From Lentimicrobiaceae bacterium (lineage in GTDB: Bacteria > Bacteroidota > Bacteroidia > Bacteroidales > JAGONC01), in the NCBI GenBank assembly GCA_017993235.1, contig JAGONC010000002.1, positions 108,683 through 172,682 on the forward strand: a DNA stretch of 64,000 nt, in the 5' to 3' direction. Below the pieces are notes generated by a model. That model saw only the letters and a list, made by a program, of their open reading frames with translations, was not told the origin of the DNA and ran no database searches. The stretch's first letter is position 1. Each line of letters begins with the position of its first letter. Below, piece by piece: positions 25,995-34,145 of the stretch. A program made the position numbers and the translations under genes.

Positions 25995-27422
25995 TTAAAT
26001 TTTACTCATATCGATATCGAAGGAAACCGTGTTTTCTTTGGTCCTGCAATTCAGAACGCACTGGTCGCAGATGGAAAGTTCGCCACGCAGGCGCTTTTTG
26101 ACAAGATCATCGATCCGTAAACGCAGCGGTTCGATCGTTATTTTATTGATCACCTCCGCAGCGAACGCATACATTAATAATAAGCGTGCGTTGTCGTAGG
26201 ATAAACCTCTGGAGCGGATGTAAAACAATGCCTCCTGGTCAAGCTGGCCGACAGTTGCCCCATGGCTGCATTTAACATCATCCGCATAGATCTCCAGAAA
26301 CGGTTTGGTGTTAACGGTAGCTTTGTCGGTCAGCAATAGATTTTTGTTGCTCTGGTAAGCATTGGTCTTTTGCGCATTACGATGCACGTGTATATGTCCG
26401 TTGAACACTGCCCTGGCCTGATCGTCGATGATGCCTTTGAAAAGCTCGACGCTGTTGCTTCCAGGCTTAAGGTGATTGACCTGGATCTGGTTGTCCACGT
26501 GCTGATGCTTGTCAACCAGGTAAAGGCCGTAGATATTCGAATCACAATTTTCCCCGTCAATGGCAACGTAGAAATCATTTCGGATGAGACCTCCGTTCAG
26601 GACGGTCACATGGGCTGATAACCGGCTGTCTTTCTTCTGGTGAAAGAGAGTCGAATTGACCACCGTCGAGTTGTCGTTGATGTTTTGCAGCTTGTAGTGT
26701 TCTACCTGAGCACCTTCATTCAGAAAGACATCGGTCAGGGTATTGGTAAAGCTCGTCTGGTGGTTGAGTGAATCGTCGCAATGGACAAGGGTCAGCCGGC
26801 TGTTTTTACCCAGGATGATCAGGTTACGGTTCTGCAGAAACAGGTTGCGGTTGTGGTCGATCATGTTGACCATCTGAATGGGCTTATTGACCTGCACATG
26901 ATCCGGAACATAGATAAAGATCCCATCCTGGGCAAAGGCCGTATTTAAAGCATCCAGACCGTTTGTGGTAAAAGGTTCGATACGTGAATAACTTTCCTCA
27001 ACAAGATGCGGGTAGCGTTTCAATGCCTGCACCAGGCTGCCGATGACGACACCATCGGGCCGCTGGAGCCATGAACCGTTTTCGGAAGCAAACCAGCCGT
27101 TGTATAAAGCCGTAAGGAGCGTATCAAACTGCGGTATGTCGCAACGCAGCATACCCGCTGCATCCGGATTCTCTGTCGGTGGTTCAACATGCTGATCGTA
27201 TTCGGCTGAAAGCGCCTTTCTCAGGTCGGTATTCCGCCAGCGTTCCAGGTGTTCATCGGGAAATCCCCATTCCATAAATTGCTGAAAAGCCTTTTCCCTG
27301 ATGCGGGTGATGAGCGGTGTATCATTACGGGAAATAACCATGCGAGACTGCTGGAACCGCTCAGCCAGTTTTTCTTTCAATGCAATGGATGCCACTGTCT
27401 GTTCCATTTGCTGAATTCCCAT
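25995..27422 (-). CDS. sufD: SufD, Fe-S cluster scaffold subunit
   Basis: Beta-helix partner of SufB in the SufBC2D scaffold. The start is taken as ATG 27422 (MGIQQMEQTVASIALKEKL), which shares its A with the TAA of sufC (TAATG), a classic coupled overlap; a longer frame would overlap further. About 475 residues, in the family range. The conserved C-terminal section (CSHGATVGQLDQEALFYIRS and GLSYDNARLLLMYAFA) is intact, with His in CSHGAT. Confidence 0.94.
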   Translation of the reverse strand: MGIQQMEQTVASIALKEKLAERFQQSRMVISRNDTPLITRIREKAFQQFMEWGFPDEHLERWRNTDLRKALSAEYDQHVEPPTENPDAAGMLRCDIPQFDTLLTALYNGWFASENGSWLQRPDGVVIGSLVQALKRYPHLVEESYSRIEPFTTNGLDALNTAFAQDGIFIYVPDHVQVNKPIQMVNMIDHNRNLFLQNRNLIILGKNSRLTLVHCDDSLNHQTSFTNTLTDVFLNEGAQVEHYKLQNINDNSTVVNSTLFHQKKDSRLSAHVTVLNGGLIRNDFYVAIDGENCDSNIYGLYLVDKHQHVDNQIQVNHLKPGSNSVELFKGIIDDQARAVFNGHIHVHRNAQKTNAYQSNKNLLLTDKATVNTKPFLEIYADDVKCSHGATVGQLDQEALFYIRSRGLSYDNARLLLMYAFAAEVINKITIEPLRLRIDDLVKKRLRGELSICDQCVLNCRTKENTVSFDIDMSKI

Positions 27423-28162
27423 TAATTTTTCAACCATTCGTAGCCCTTTTCCTCAAGCTCAAGGGCAAGTTCCTTCCCGCCTGATCTGACGATCTTTCCT
27501 TTGTAAAGCACATGAACATAGTCAGGAACAATATATTCCAGCAATCGCTGGTAATGGGTAATGACGATGATGGCGTTCTCTTTAGAGTGCAATCTATTCA
27601 CGCCGGTGGCAACCACTTTCAGCGCATCGATATCCAGGCCTGAATCCGTTTCATCCAGAATGGCCAGGGTAGGCTGCAGCATCGCCATTTGAAAGATCTC
27701 GTTCTTCTTTTTTTCTCCGCCGGAAAATCCTTCATTCACCGACCGGTTAGTCAGCCTGGAATCCATTCCCACCAGCTTTCGGGTCTCCTCCATTTTTGCC
27801 AGGAATTCCTGAGCAGGCAATGGGGTGAGCCCCCGGTATTTGCGCTGTTCATTGATGGCGGTTCTGATGAAATTCGTCATACTTACGCCCGGGATCTCCA
27901 CCGGGTACTGAAAGCCCAGAAAAATACCTTCCGAGGCTCTCTCCTCCGGCGTCAGTTCAAACAGGTCGCGTCCCCTGTATGTGATCGATCCTCCCGTAAC
28001 CGTATAGGCTTCGTTTCCCGCGATCGCCCAGGCGAGCGTACTTTTACCCGTTCCATTCGGTCCCATGATGGCATGAACTTCCCCGGCTTTCACTTCCAGA
28101 TTCAATCCACTGATGATCTCCTTGTCATTGATGGATACTTTCAGGTCCTTTATGATCAGCAT
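27422..28162 (-). CDS. sufC: SufC, Fe-S assembly ATPase
   Basis: ABC-type ATPase of the SufBC2D scaffold complex, 246 residues. The start is the ATG at 28162 (MLIIKDLKVSINDKEI); the frame stays open upstream but would overlap the end of sufB. Walker A is GPNGTGKST (about 34-42), the signature FSGGEKKKNEI, and Walker B ILDETDSGLDIDA. The SGGEKK variant of the signature is characteristic of SufC. It is separated from sufB by 34 bases and overlaps sufD by one base. Confidence 0.96.
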   Translation of the reverse strand: MLIIKDLKVSINDKEIISGLNLEVKAGEVHAIMGPNGTGKSTLAWAIAGNEAYTVTGGSITYRGRDLFELTPEERASEGIFLGFQYPVEIPGVSMTNFIRTAINEQRKYRGLTPLPAQEFLAKMEETRKLVGMDSRLTNRSVNEGFSGGEKKKNEIFQMAMLQPTLAILDETDSGLDIDALKVVATGVNRLHSKENAIIVITHYQRLLEYIVPDYVHVLYKGKIVRSGGKELALELEEKGYEWLKN

Positions 28163-28196
28163 AACTCGGTAAATTAATCCATATATCTTTTTGTTA

Positions 28197-29645
28197 TCAC
28201 CCAACGCTCCCTTCCAGGCTGACGGAAAGAAGCTTTTGTGCTTCCACCGCGAATTCCATGGGGAGATGCTTCAGCACTTCTTTGGCATAACCATTGACGA
28301 TCAAGCCAACGGCATTCTCGGCACTGATCCCCCTCTGTCGGCAGTAAAACAATTGATCGTCGGATATTTTCGATGTTGTGGCCTCGTGCTCGACGATCGA
28401 GGATTTATTTTCAACATTAATATAGGGAAAGGTATGGGCCCCGCATTGGTCACCCAGTAATAACGAGTCACACTGGGAATAATTCCTTGCGTTCTGAGCT
28501 CTTTTGATGATTTTGACCAGTCCGCGATAGCTGTTGTTGCTCCTGCCGGCTGAAATCCCCTTGGAAATGATCGTACTTTTTGTATTTGAACCAATATGGA
28601 TCATTTTTGTGCCTGTATCGGCCTGCTGAAAATGGTTGGTGACAGCAACCGAATAAAACTCACCGGTGGAATGATCTCCCAGCAGGATAACACTGGGATA
28701 TTTCCAGGTAATGGCCGATCCGGTTTCAACCTGTGTCCAGGATATCCTGGAGTGGCTTCCCCTGCACATCCCTCTCTTGGTGACGAAATTATAGATCCCC
28801 CCCCTGCCTTCTTTGTCTCCGGGATACCAGTTCTGGACCGTTGAGTACTTCACTTCAGCATCCTTCATGGCAACGATCTCCACGACAGCGGCATGGAGCT
28901 GGTTTTCATCGCGCATAGGGGCTGTACACCCCTCCATATAACTTACATAGCTTCCTTCATCCGCAATGAGAAGAGTCCGCTCGAACTGACCGGTCCTGGC
29001 CGCATTGATCCGAAAATAGGTGGATAACTCAATGGGACACCTCACACCTTTGGGAATGTAACAAAAGGAACCATCGCTGAATACAGCGGAATTTAATGCG
29101 GCAAAAAAATTATCATTTGAAGGCACAACCGATCCCATATATTGCCTGACCAGATCCGGATGTTTCTGGACTGCTTCACTGAAGGAGCAGAAAATGATGC
29201 CCAGTTTCTCGAGCGTATCCGAAAAGGTCGTTTTCACGGAAACACTGTCAAAGACGGCATCTACGGCGACACCCGTTAGACGCTTCTGTTCTTCCAGCGA
29301 GATCCCCAATTTTTCAAAGGTCTTCACCAGCTCCGGATCCACATCATCCAGGCTGGTAAGCTCCGGATTTTTTCTGGGCGCAGCATAATAATGGATATCC
29401 TGGAAATCAATGGCCGGATAGTGAATGTGCGCCCATCGGGGCTCCTTCATCTTCAACCACTCACGATAAGCTGCCAGCCGAAAATCGAGCAGAAAGTCCG
29501 GTTCGTTCTTTTTGGCCGATATGTAACGGATGGTATCCTCATTCAACCCTTTTGGTGCAGTTTCGGTCTCAATATCGGTCACAAATCCGTATTTGTACTC
29601 ACCCTGCGTTATGTGATCAATAATGTTATGTTGATCATTTTCCAT
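28197..29645 (-). CDS. sufB: SufB, Fe-S cluster scaffold subunit
   Basis: First gene of the suf operon; scaffold on which new Fe-S clusters form. 482 residues, typical. Seen are [20 protein letters not shown], the block with [20 protein letters not shown], and the C-terminal [19 protein letters not shown] and [19 protein letters not shown]. The putative promoter box TAATTTTG sits 31 bases upstream. The operon order B-C-D-S-E-T and gaps of at most 34 bases indicate a single transcription unit. Confidence 0.96.
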   Translation of the reverse strand: MENDQHNIIDHITQGEYKYGFVTDIETETAPKGLNEDTIRYISAKKNEPDFLLDFRLAAYREWLKMKEPRWAHIHYPAIDFQDIHYYAAPRKNPELTSLDDVDPELVKTFEKLGISLEEQKRLTGVAVDAVFDSVSVKTTFSDTLEKLGIIFCSFSEAVQKHPDLVRQYMGSVVPSNDNFFAALNSAVFSDGSFCYIPKGVRCPIELSTYFRINAARTGQFERTLLIADEGSYVSYMEGCTAPMRDENQLHAAVVEIVAMKDAEVKYSTVQNWYPGDKEGRGGIYNFVTKRGMCRGSHSRISWTQVETGSAITWKYPSVILLGDHSTGEFYSVAVTNHFQQADTGTKMIHIGSNTKSTIISKGISAGRSNNSYRGLVKIIKRAQNARNYSQCDSLLLGDQCGAHTFPYINVENKSSIVEHEATTSKISDDQLFYCRQRGISAENAVGLIVNGYAKEVLKHLPMEFAVEAQKLLSVSLEGSVG

Positions 29646-29676
29646 TTCAATGCGTTATTCGGATGAAATTAACCGG

Positions 29677-29684
29677 CAAAATTA
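29677..29684 (-). promoter_or_regulatory. Putative promoter of the suf operon
   Basis: Minus strand TAATTTTG matches TAnnTTTG; TTTA at 29703-29706 lies 18 bases further upstream, close to a -33 element. It would give a leader of about 28 bases before sufB. I see no clear IscR-like or other regulator site. The rest of the spacer to 29793 contains nothing I can name. Confidence 0.45.
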
Positions 29685-29793
29685 CGAATTATTGCGTCAT
29701 GATAAACTACCGCCCAATGATTAAACACCGGCAACAGGTAAATGTTCAGGAATTCAGGCTTTTTATATCAAACAACCCGACCTTTTAATCCTC

Positions 29794-29801
29794 TATCTTT
29801 G
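29794..29801 (+). promoter_or_regulatory. Putative -7 box of thiL
   Basis: TATCTTTG fits TAnnTTTG and ends 26 bases before the thiL ATG. No -33 element is clear. I looked for and did not find a TPP riboswitch in front of thiL. Confidence 0.4.
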
Positions 29802-29827
29802 CACAGTTTTGATAAAAGTTCATTTTT

Positions 29828-30907
29828 ATGTTCGAAAACAGAAAGAAGCAGACAGCGCTGTCCGAACTGGGAGAATTCGGGTTGATCCGTCATTTGACAC
29901 GAAATATCAAACCCAGGCGATCCAGTACGATCAAAGGTGTGGGTGACGATGCCGCTGTGCTGGATTATCAGGGCAAAAAGATCCTGGTCTCGACGGATCT
30001 GCTCATCGAGGGAGTCCATTTTGACTTGACCTTCACCCCATTGAAACATCTGGGATATAAAGCTGCTGTTGTCAATTTTTCGGATATAGCGGCCATGAAT
30101 GCACTGCCCGCTCAGCTAACCGTAAGCATTGCCGTATCCAACCGGTTTTCACTGGAAGCCGTGGAAGAAATCTACTCGGGAATATTGCTGGCCTGTGAAC
30201 GTTACCAGGTTGATCTGGTTGGTGGAGATACCTCCTCAAGCGTAACCGGTTTGATGATGTCGCTCACGGTGATGGGTGAAGCCGAAGGGGAGGATATTAT
30301 CTACAGGAGTACTGCAAGGGAAAACGACCTCGTCTGCGTCAGCGGCGATCTGGGAGCGGCTTATATGGGGCTTTTGCTGCTGGAAAGAGAAAAGAAGGTC
30401 TTTACAGCAGATCCCTCTATCCAGCCTGACCTCGGGGGCAACGATTACATCCTTCAGCGGCAGCTGAAGCCGGAGGCAAGGGTCGACATGGTCAGAAAAC
30501 TAAAAGCGCTACAGGTGAAACCCACCGCAATGATCGATATTTCGGACGGTCTCGCCTCCGAGCTCCTGCATATCTGCACGGAATCCCAAACCGGCTGTAC
30601 CATCTACGAGGATAAAATACCCATCGATCCGGGCACTCTGTCGATGTCGCAGGAAATGGGTCTTGATCTGATGACCTGTGCCCTGAATGGTGGAGAAGAT
30701 TATGAATTGCTGTTCACTGTTGATTTACACGACTATGATAAACTAAAAGATGATCCGGATATTACCGTGATCGGCCACATCACGCATAAGTCCGGAGGAA
30801 GGAACCTCATCACCCGGTCGGGTAGTCAGGTGGAACTGAGAGCACAGGGATGGGAGGCGTTTGTTGAGAGGAGAGAGGAGAGAGGAGAAAGGAGAGAGGA
30901 GAAATAA
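29828..30907 (+). CDS. thiL: Thiamine-monophosphate kinase with a repeat-derived tail
   Basis: Phosphorylates thiamine monophosphate to thiamine pyrophosphate, needed by enzymes such as Dxs encoded nearby. The 359 residues cover the AIR-synthase-like fold, with GVGDDAAVLD (38-47), STDLLIEGVHFDLTF (58-72) and VGGDTSS. The last 15 residues, FVERREERGERREEK, are odd: they are encoded by a GA-rich spacer repeat (30866-30904) and are not part of the normal family end, which should be near EAF. The true stop has probably been lost and the frame now reads through the repeat. uvrC follows 38 bases later. Confidence 0.9.
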   Translation: MFENRKKQTALSELGEFGLIRHLTRNIKPRRSSTIKGVGDDAAVLDYQGKKILVSTDLLIEGVHFDLTFTPLKHLGYKAAVVNFSDIAAMNALPAQLTVSIAVSNRFSLEAVEEIYSGILLACERYQVDLVGGDTSSSVTGLMMSLTVMGEAEGEDIIYRSTARENDLVCVSGDLGAAYMGLLLLEREKKVFTADPSIQPDLGGNDYILQRQLKPEARVDMVRKLKALQVKPTAMIDISDGLASELLHICTESQTGCTIYEDKIPIDPGTLSMSQEMGLDLMTCALNGGEDYELLFTVDLHDYDKLKDDPDITVIGHITHKSGGRNLITRSGSQVELRAQGWEAFVERREERGERREEK

Positions 30908-30941
30908 AACTTGCAGCTTGAAGCTTACAGCTTGTAGCTTT
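30866..30941. repeat. GA-rich tract and CTTGCAGCTTG-type spacer repeat
   Basis: 30866-30904 is a run of GAGAGGAGA / GGAGAAAGGAG units that forms the end of thiL. Immediately after it, 30909-30941 holds ACTTGCAGCTTGAAGC and related words, a second family that returns between mmdA and the BCCP gene (51331-51420). The GA tract corresponds to one arm of the cassettes at 49696, 54133 and 55817. Confidence 0.7.
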
Positions 30942-30945
30942 GGAC

Positions 30946-32757
30946 ATGAAGAACATCCAGTCCCATATCGAACCCTTGATCCGGACGATGCCGGAAAAAC
31001 CAGGAATCTATCAATATCTTGACAAAGATGGTAAAATTATCTATATTGGAAAAGCAAAAAACCTTAAAAAAAGGGTATCCTCCTATTTCAACAAAGATAC
31101 ATCCCTGAGCGGAAAAGTACGGATTCTGGTCAGCAACATTGCCGATATACACCATATGGTGGTGGATACGGAACTGGATGCTATCCTGCTGGAAAACAAC
31201 CTGATCAAGAAATACCAGCCCAGGTATAATGTTCAATGGAAAGATGATAAGACATTTCCCTGGATTTGCGTTAAAAATGAGTCCTTTCCAAGGGTTTTTC
31301 CAACCCGCTCGGTGGTCAATGACGGATCCCATTATTTTGGGCCCTATGGTTCCGTCAGGATGATGAAGACCCTGCTGGATCTGATCCGCGTTCTTTATCC
31401 GCTGCGCAACTGCTCCCTCCACCTATCAGCAGCTAACATCAAAAGGAAAAGATTTAAGGTTTGCCTTGAATACCACATCGGTAACTGTAAAGGACCCTGT
31501 GAAGGATTACAGTCCGAGGAGGACTATATGGCATCGATCGCATCCATTAAGGAGATCATCAGGGGTAATATTCATACGGTCATTGCCCAGTTGAAGGATT
31601 TGATGAATGGCTATGCTACCGGTCTGGAGTTTGAGAAAGCGCAGCTGGTGAAAGAAAAGCTCATTCTGCTGGAGCGGTATCAGAGCAAATCGCTGGTCGT
31701 GAATCCGAATATTCAGCATGCGGATGTGTTTTCGATCGTATCGGATGAGCGTTATGGGTATGTCAATTACATCAAGGTGGTGAATGGTGCCATCGCTCAG
31801 GCCCATACCATTGAGATACGGAAAAAGCTCGACGAACCGGATGATGAGTTGCTTGCACTGGCCATCACGGATTTCCGACAGCGCTTCAGCAGCGATGCAC
31901 ATGAAATGATCATTCCCTTCTCCGTGGATCTTGCGTTCGGGGATGTCACGTTTACCATACCCCAGCGGGGTGATAAGAAAAAGCTGCTTGAACTGTCGGA
32001 ACGGAATGCCCGGTATCTGCAGGCAGAGAAAGAAAAACAGCGCGAACTGGTGGATCCGGAGCGACATTCGCACCGGATCCTCTCTACGCTGATGAAGGAC
32101 CTTAGGTTAAAAGAAATGCCTGTTCATATTGAATGCTTTGATAATTCCAATATCCAGGGAAAATATCCTGTTGCGGCCATGGTAGTTTTCAGAAATGGCA
32201 AACCGGATAAAAAGCAGTACCGGCATTTCAATATAAAAACCGTTACGGGGCCCGATGATTTTGCTTCCATGGCAGAGATCATCCACCGGCGCTATAAAAG
32301 GGTGCTGGAAGAAAAGGGGGAGCTGCCGCAGCTAATCATCATTGATGGGGGCAAGGGTCAGGTCAGTGCTGCATCGTCGAGCCTGGAGAAACTGGGAATC
32401 CGGAGTCAGACAGCCATCATCGGCATTGCTAAAAAACTGGAGGAGATTTATTACCCGGATGATCCCCTCCCCCTGTACCTGGATAAAAAATCAGAAAGCC
32501 TGAAACTGATCCAGCAGCTTCGAAATGAAGCGCATCGTTTTGGTATCACTCACCACCGCAAACGCAGGGAAAAAGGCACCCTGAAAACCGAACTTACCGC
32601 CATTCCTGGTGTCGGCCAGATCCTCGCACAGAAACTGCTCAAATCGTTCAAATCCGTTCAGGGTACCCGGAATGCTTCCCTTGAGGAAATCCAGAAAGTG
32701 ATCGGGAAAAACAAGGGCAGTACCGTTTACGCATACCTCAGAAATGAAAGAACCTGA
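30946..32757 (+). CDS. uvrC: Excinuclease ABC subunit C
   Basis: Makes both incisions of nucleotide excision repair with UvrAB. The start is ATG 30946 (MKNIQSHIEPL), two codons after a TTG in the same frame. 603 residues: N-terminal GIY-YIG nuclease (KPGIYQYLDKDGKIIYIGKA, about residues 18-37), UVR domain, and the C-terminal RNase H-like nuclease with HIECFDNSNIQG and IIIDGGKGQVSAA; helix-hairpin-helix near the end (AIPGVGQILAQKLLKSF). Complete and intact. The tail end forms an inverted repeat with the following spacer. Confidence 0.96.
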   Translation: MKNIQSHIEPLIRTMPEKPGIYQYLDKDGKIIYIGKAKNLKKRVSSYFNKDTSLSGKVRILVSNIADIHHMVVDTELDAILLENNLIKKYQPRYNVQWKDDKTFPWICVKNESFPRVFPTRSVVNDGSHYFGPYGSVRMMKTLLDLIRVLYPLRNCSLHLSAANIKRKRFKVCLEYHIGNCKGPCEGLQSEEDYMASIASIKEIIRGNIHTVIAQLKDLMNGYATGLEFEKAQLVKEKLILLERYQSKSLVVNPNIQHADVFSIVSDERYGYVNYIKVVNGAIAQAHTIEIRKKLDEPDDELLALAITDFRQRFSSDAHEMIIPFSVDLAFGDVTFTIPQRGDKKKLLELSERNARYLQAEKEKQRELVDPERHSHRILSTLMKDLRLKEMPVHIECFDNSNIQGKYPVAAMVVFRNGKPDKKQYRHFNIKTVTGPDDFASMAEIIHRRYKRVLEEKGELPQLIIIDGGKGQVSAASSSLEKLGIRSQTAIIGIAKKLEEIYYPDDPLPLYLDKKSESLKLIQQLRNEAHRFGITHHRKRREKGTLKTELTAIPGVGQILAQKLLKSFKSVQGTRNASLEEIQKVIGKNKGSTVYAYLRNERT

Positions 32758-32784
32758 TCCATTACGTTCAATGAGTCAGGTTCT
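32749..32784. terminator. Possible hairpin at the uvrC/tonB convergence
   Basis: AGAACCTGA (32749-32757) and TCAGGTTCT (32776-32784) form a nine-base stem with an 18-base loop. It spans the uvrC stop and lies before the tonB stop at 32806, so a bidirectional terminator would make sense. There is no T-tract, hence low confidence. Confidence 0.3.
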
Positions 32785-32805
32785 GTAAAAGGTTCGGGGA
32801 AGGTC

Positions 32806-33504
32806 CTATCCCTGCAGAGTAAACTTGATCGGCATGGTAAACTGAACCCTGACGGGTTTCCCACGCTGTTTGCCCGGATTCCACTTGGGCATCTTCTGGA
32901 TAACGCGGACAGCTTCCTCATCGCAACCTCCTCCGATACCCCTGAGCACCCGCACAGCGCTGACCGATCCGGAGGGTTCAACAACAAAGGTCATATACAC
33001 AGTTCCCTGGATACCACTTTCCCTGGCCATCTGAGGGTATTCAATGTTTTCCTGGAGAAACCGGATCCGGGCTTCTTCACCTCCGGGAAAAGAAGGAGAT
33101 TCTTCAACAACCGTGAAGATCTCAGCCTCTTCGATCTCTTCTTCATCAACCGCAACTGCTGACGGCGGGGGTGCCACATATTCATCCATCTGAGTGTTCT
33201 CATCCGATTCAGCGTCGATTATGATATCATCCTCAATGTTGACATTGTCATCAACAATTTCAAGGATGGTTGTTTGCGGAGGGGGGGTTGGAGCCGGTGG
33301 TTTGGCAACTTCCTGCTCGGTTTGAATGATCACTTCCTCGATGACTTCAACGTTATCCCGTACATTGAGTTCCAGCTTTGCACGTTCGTACTGTTTCCAT
33401 TCAAATGCAAGGAGAACGATGGCCAGAACAACGATTAAACCAATCTGTGTGAAGAGGGACCTTTTATTTTCCAGGTCAGCTTTTTCGGTTTTACGTGGAT
33501 CCAT
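32806..33504 (-). CDS. TonB-family energy transducer protein
   Basis: Transfers proton-motive force from the inner membrane to outer-membrane receptors. 232 residues: short cytoplasmic start, a membrane anchor (about 17-38, IGLIVVLAIVLLAFEW), a proline/acidic linker (PPAPTPPPQTT, DDNVNIEDDII) and the TonB C-terminal domain with PGGEEARIRFLQENIEYP, VYMTFVVEPSGSVSAVRVLRG and NPGKQRGKPVRVQFTMPIKF. Bacteroidota carry many such paralogues, so the receptor partner cannot be named. No ExbB/ExbD neighbours are in the window. Confidence 0.9.
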   Translation of the reverse strand: MDPRKTEKADLENKRSLFTQIGLIVVLAIVLLAFEWKQYERAKLELNVRDNVEVIEEVIIQTEQEVAKPPAPTPPPQTTILEIVDDNVNIEDDIIIDAESDENTQMDEYVAPPPSAVAVDEEEIEEAEIFTVVEESPSFPGGEEARIRFLQENIEYPQMARESGIQGTVYMTFVVEPSGSVSAVRVLRGIGGGCDEEAVRVIQKMPKWNPGKQRGKPVRVQFTMPIKFTLQG

Positions 33505-33640
33505 TGTTTTACGTTTTAATCGTTTTTGAATTCAACCTGCTAAGTTATTTTATTTTCAGGATATTGAAAACATTTTATGAATAAAAATGCATCAAATACT
33601 ATGCCTCAATCCCGGAAAGAGTTTAAAACCAGGAACACCC

Positions 33641-34021
33641 TCAGGCGCCAATGACCTGTTGATAATCGTCTGCGCTCAGCAATTCATCCACTTCAGCCAG
33701 GTTGGTTATCCTGATCTTCACAATCCAGCCCTCTCCGTACGGATCCTTATTGATCAGTTCGGGTTGATCGGTCAAAGTTTCATTGAATTCGAGTATCTCT
33801 CCTGATACGGGCATAAAAATATCGGATACGGTTTTCACGGCCTCAATGGTACCGAAAGTCTCTCCTTTTCCAAGTGATTCTCCCACGGTTTCCACTTCAA
33901 GGAAAACAACGTCACCCAGTTCACTTTGCGCAAAATCAGTTACGCCAATATATCCCAAACCATTTTCGACTCTCAGCCATTCATGATCTTCCGTAAATTT
34001 CAGATTATCAGGCACTTTCAT
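33641..34021 (-). CDS. gcvH: Glycine cleavage system H protein
   Basis: Lipoylated shuttle of the glycine cleavage system. 126 residues; the lipoyl-lysine motif is ETFGTIEAVKTVSDIFMPVSG with Lys63. N-terminus MKVPDNLKFTEDHEWLRVENG matches family starts. It stands alone between tonB and sprA, both on the same strand; gcvT and gcvP are not in the window. A TAATTTTG box sits 30 bases upstream. The 136-base spacer between its stop and tonB start shows nothing of note. Confidence 0.95.
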   Translation of the reverse strand: MKVPDNLKFTEDHEWLRVENGLGYIGVTDFAQSELGDVVFLEVETVGESLGKGETFGTIEAVKTVSDIFMPVSGEILEFNETLTDQPELINKDPYGEGWIVKIRITNLAEVDELLSADDYQQVIGA

Positions 34022-34051
34022 AGTTATACAACATTTTTAAGGTTAGGATGT

Positions 34052-34059
34052 CAAAATTA
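34052..34059 (-). promoter_or_regulatory. Putative -7 box of gcvH
   Basis: Minus strand TAATTTTG matches TAnnTTTG and gives a leader of about 26 bases. No good -33 element. Confidence 0.38.
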
Positions 34060-34104
34060 GGAAAATAGTTGGTAAAAGGGTTGATGTGGGGGAAATATTT
34101 TTTG

Positions 34105-34143
34105 AGGGATAAGGGATAAGGGACAAGGCATAAGGGATAAGGG
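34105..34143. repeat. AAGGGAT-type low-complexity repeat
   Basis: About six copies of GGGATAA or variants (GGGACAAGGCATAAG) fill the spacer right up to the sprA stop codon. It is one more of the word-like simple repeats found only between genes in this window. Confidence 0.75.
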
Positions 34144-34145
34144 AA

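Noticed and set aside
26330-26578. Small minus-strand frame inside sufD
   Set aside because: Shadow of sufD in another frame, no start context or similarity.
29646-29827. TPP riboswitch in front of thiL
   Set aside because: I found none of the conserved THI-box sequence in the 182-base spacer.
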